Assembly: GCA_022820665.1 (NCBI GenBank)
Contig: JAJEFB010000041.1
Span: 120,874-184,873 of the forward strand
DNA from: Anaerolineae bacterium
GTDB lineage: Bacteria; Chloroflexota; Anaerolineae; Aggregatilineales; Phototrophicaceae
DNA length: 64,000 nt
Direction of reading: 5' to 3'
Positions 62,035-64,000 of the stretch are shown here, piece by piece; position 1 is the stretch's first letter; every line of letters starts with the position of its first letter. A program made the translations under genes and the position numbers. Under the pieces are notes generated by a model. It was not told where the DNA came from. It saw only the letters and a list, made by a program, of their open reading frames with translations, and did no database searches.

Positions 62035-62210
62035 CAGTAGAACCAATAAAATAATGCGAAATTCACGCCAGCTAACCCCATCCCCCGGCCCCTTCCACTT
62101 CGGACGCATTGGAGAAGGGGAGTTTCGCACGGCGCGAGCAGTCTCCCCCATTGCAATGGGGGAGATTTAGAGGGGGTTAAATTCTCATTACTTACTTGCA
62201 CATACTTCTA
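62035..62210. repeat. MITE-like inverted-repeat element, copy B
   Basis: The left end CAGTAGAACCAATAAAATAA and right end ATTACTTACTTGCACATACTTCT (complement AGAAGTATGTGCAAGTAAGTA) bracket 176 bases with CCCCATCCCCCGGCCCCTTCC and GAGAAGGGGAGT arms inside. The right end runs directly into the start region of the second permease gene, replacing its native upstream sequence. Confidence 0.75.
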
Positions 62211-63127
62211 TGGGCGGAGCAATGACAAACGCAACGCTGTCAAAGGGCAATCCCGTCTTTCCCGATTTCAACAAGACCTGGGACAAGTTGATACACAATT
62301 GGCAAGCCTACCTGGCCAATGTGATACTGGCGCTGCCGCTGGTCCTGGGTTCGCTCATCATGTTTTTGCCGCTGGTCTGGGCGGTCTCCTTCTCCTTTGG
62401 GCAGCCGCATGAATTCTTCAAGTTGCCGCCACCGGTGATACCCAGCGCCTTCCGTCTCGACAACTACCAGGTGGTCTTTGAGCGCGTCGACTTCTTGCGC
62501 TTCTTCCTCAACAGCGTCGTCGTCACGACTTGCGTCACGATCGCGCAACTCATCACTTGCAGCATGGCTGGCTATGCCTTCGCGCGCTTGCGCTTTCCCG
62601 GAAAGCGGATTATATTCATCGGCTTTTTGGCGTCGATGATGGTGCCCCAGCACGTGACCCTGATCCCGGTCTTTATCATCATCCGGGGCATGGGCTTGTA
62701 CAACAACCTGGGCGCGCTCATCGTGCCCTACGCGACCAGCGTATTCGGCACTTTCTTGTTGAAGCAGTTCTTCGAAACCATACCGGATGAATTGGAAGAC
62801 GCCGCCAAAATCGACGGCGCCGGCTTCTTGCAGATTTATCGCCGCATCATGCTTCCGCTGGCCGGTCCTCCCCTGGCGACACTGGCGATTCTCACCTTCA
62901 ACAGTTCCTGGAACAATTTCTTTTGGCCGCTGATTTTTATCAATTCCTCTGACAAAATGACCTTGCCGCTGGGCATGCTTTACCTGCGCGGTCAAGACGG
63001 CGTCACCAACAGCGGCGTACTGATGGCGGCTATCGTGCTCAATCTGGTCCCGGTCTTGATTTTCTTTCTCATCTTTCAGCGCCGCTTGGTCGAAGGCGTG
63101 ACCTTAAGCGGCTTGAAAGGCGCTTGA
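62210..63127 (+). CDS. CUT1 sugar ABC transporter permease (MalG/UgpE-like)
   Basis: A 305-residue permease with six helices and the EAA motif DELEDAAKIDGAGFLQIYRRI followed by MLPLAGPPLATLAI. It ends LVEGVTLSGLKGA, the standard C-terminus of MalG/UgpE-type permeases. The ATG at 62210 is formed at the junction with MITE-like copy B; ATG at 62222, 12 bases later, is an alternative and has GGAG only 2-3 bases upstream, so neither has an ideal ribosome-binding site. The N-terminus is about 35 residues longer than common for the family. Confidence 0.92.
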   Translation: MGGAMTNATLSKGNPVFPDFNKTWDKLIHNWQAYLANVILALPLVLGSLIMFLPLVWAVSFSFGQPHEFFKLPPPVIPSAFRLDNYQVVFERVDFLRFFLNSVVVTTCVTIAQLITCSMAGYAFARLRFPGKRIIFIGFLASMMVPQHVTLIPVFIIIRGMGLYNNLGALIVPYATSVFGTFLLKQFFETIPDELEDAAKIDGAGFLQIYRRIMLPLAGPPLATLAILTFNSSWNNFFWPLIFINSSDKMTLPLGMLYLRGQDGVTNSGVLMAAIVLNLVPVLIFFLIFQRRLVEGVTLSGLKGA

Positions 63128-63216
63128 TACGCTGTCAATTCAGTATTGCTGGCAGGGTAATCGCATTAAAAATAATTGCCTTTCCATCCCCACCCTAGTA
63201 AATGCAAGTAAACAAT

Positions 63217-63365
63217 AAACATTTTGAGGACAGCTAAGCGAACAAGTTTCGGGCGACATGATATGTCGCGTAGACACTGACCGCCTGTCTCCACTACAGG
63301 TTTCGACATAAAGGACGCTGTAGGAGCGGGCAATCTGCCCGCCCGAAATAAATCCTCTGTGCCCT
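63217..63365. repeat. Nested intergenic repeat block preceding MITE-like copy C
   Basis: The same ordered units as at 60585-60740: TTTTGAGGACAGCTAAGC, ATATGTCGCGTAGACACTGA, TTTCGACATAAAGGACGCTG, GTAGGAGCGGGCAATCTGCC. Together with copy C it makes a repeat of about 320-380 bases shared with the 60565-60950 region. Confidence 0.75.
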
Positions 63366-63538
63366 CAGAAGTACCAATAAAGTAATGTGAAAAAATCTCA
63401 TTTGTAGCGAAAGTTCTACATGTAATCCAAATCCCGCCAAATGCGCTCCCCCTCTCCTTTGCAATGGGGAGGGGGCCGGGGGGTGGGGTTGAATAAAGGC
63501 ATTCTCGCATTCTCATTACTTACTTGCACTTACTTCTG
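63366..63538. repeat. MITE-like inverted-repeat element, copy C
   Basis: The left end CAGAAGTACCAATAAAGTAA and the right end ATTACTTACTTGCACTTACTTCTG (complement starts CAGAAGTAAGTGCAAGTAAG) are imperfect inverted repeats 173 bases apart. The interior has CCCCCTCTCCTTTGCAATGG and GGGGGCCGGGGGGTGGGG. A GCGCCTCTGTGGCGAAT repeat adjoins. No gene lies between 63128 and 63652. Confidence 0.75.
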
Positions 63539-63587
63539 CGCCTCTGTGGCGAATAAAAAATAAAAAACAAAAACCGCAACCATTTAC

Positions 63588-63617
63588 TTGACATAGATAG
63601 AACATGTGTGCTATCAT
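63588..63617 (+). promoter_or_regulatory. Promoter with SOS-box-like palindrome
   Basis: TTGACA (63588-63593) and TATCAT (63612-63617) are 18 bases apart, 35 bases before the ATG at 63653. The spacer contains GAACATGTGTGC, one base from the palindrome GAACATGTGTTC, which resembles the LexA boxes of Gram-positive bacteria and some Chloroflexota. LexA binding there would block the promoter. Confidence 0.5.
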
Positions 63618-63652
63618 GCCTCTACCACCGAAACCGAACAGGAGACCCCACC

Positions 63653-64000
63653 ATGTCAGCTACCTACACGCTCGATAACAAAATCGAGGCGCTCAACCTC
63701 CTCGATCGACACGACGGCGACTTCAAACTCGTCAATTCCCTGCTCAAAATTCCGCTCAAAACCTTAAGAGCCTGGCGCGCCGACCACGTCAAACTCAGAC
63801 ACAAGTACGAAGACCGACAATACAGCTACTTCGCCACCATCAAACTCGAACTCATGCAGGACATGTGGGAAACCTCCCGCGACATCATGAAGAAAATCAA
63901 GAGCGGCAACCACGATGGCATTTCCCTCAGCCGACTCGCCTACACTCTCAACACCCTGCTCAATCATGCCAACAAACTCGAGGACAACTTTGAAGATCTG
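63653..64000 (+). CDS. Phage-like DNA-binding/terminase-small-subunit-like protein (partial, runs off the window)
   Basis: A frame from ATG at 63653 (AGGAG eight bases upstream), open for 116 codons to the window end. The start MSATYTLDNKIEALNLLDRH leads into DGDFKLVNSLLKIPLKTLRA then WRADH, a helix-turn-helix pattern common in phage terminase small subunits and related packaging or replication proteins that recognise DNA, followed by a helical region (IKLELMQDMWETSRDIMKKI). Codon use differs from the sugar genes: many CTC and AAC codons. The strong promoter with an SOS-box-like element fits a prophage or mobile-element gene. The exact role is unproven without the remainder. Confidence 0.7.
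   Translation, partial: MSATYTLDNKIEALNLLDRHDGDFKLVNSLLKIPLKTLRAWRADHVKLRHKYEDRQYSYFATIKLELMQDMWETSRDIMKKIKSGNHDGISLSRLAYTLNTLLNHANKLEDNFEDL

Noticed and set aside
60565..63538. CRISPR array
   Set aside because: Repeats in this region are palindromic, variable in spacing and interrupted by genes; there are no regular repeat-spacer units and no cas genes.

Overview
The window looks like chromosomal DNA of a heterotrophic bacterium specialised in sugars, most probably a Chloroflexota (Anaerolineae-like) lineage. That placement is inference from gene content: several ABC importers with family-5 binding proteins, Gfo/Idh/MocA oxidoreductases, sugar isomerases, RraA and IlvD/Edd proteins, a fused indolepyruvate oxidoreductase, and many intergenic palindromic repeats. 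No rRNA, tRNA or CRISPR array was seen. Both window ends cut through genes.

Layout. 1-8044 (minus): GntR/LacI-type regulator, then a family-5 ABC importer (binding protein, two permeases, two ATPases). The last ATPase reads in frame into a membrane anchor and an extracellular-type domain. 8321-12703 (plus): small membrane protein, TIM-barrel sugar isomerase, RhuM-like protein, zinc dehydrogenase, HPS/OMPDC-family enzyme. 12851-16148: two tandem acyl-CoA-dehydrogenase-like paralogues. 16239-23504: M20 hydrolase, YchF, RraA-like protein, CopD-like membrane protein, indolepyruvate oxidoreductase, followed by a coiled-coil gene and a duplicated 3' fragment of the oxidoreductase. 24112-32383: small membrane protein, 3-hydroxyisobutyrate-dehydrogenase-like enzyme, Uma2, ThuA-like protein, duplicated Gfo/Idh/MocA genes, FAD oxidoreductase, sugar-acid dehydratase.

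32857-38326 is accessory DNA: an AlbA_2 (Schlafen-like) protein, an unknown 321-aa protein, and a fused restriction-modification gene whose frame breaks at a run of eight G. 38341-44730 holds a MoaD-like protein with a beta-propeller, a very large BNR propeller protein carrying repeat insertions inside its reading frame, and an MFS transporter. 44895-45907 is a pentapeptide-repeat protein overlapping a VapC toxin. 45935-49808 holds a TolB-like propeller, an iron alcohol dehydrogenase and a SfiI-like restriction-modification pair. 49917-51547 is a class II aldolase with a PfkB kinase.

51777-58739 (minus) is a second family-5 importer ending in a GH172/DUF2961 gene with an in-frame amber codon; the context suggests an oligosaccharide importer. 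59262-63127 (plus) is a CUT1 sugar importer whose genes are separated by copies of a MITE-like inverted-repeat element. The window ends inside a phage-like gene with a good promoter and an SOS-box-like palindrome. The strongest candidates for something undescribed are the ATPase-membrane-extracellular fusion at 1-1687, the pentapeptide-repeat protein as a possible VapC antitoxin, the repeats inserted in reading frames, and two genes each lying between a host gene and a second copy of that gene's 3' end.
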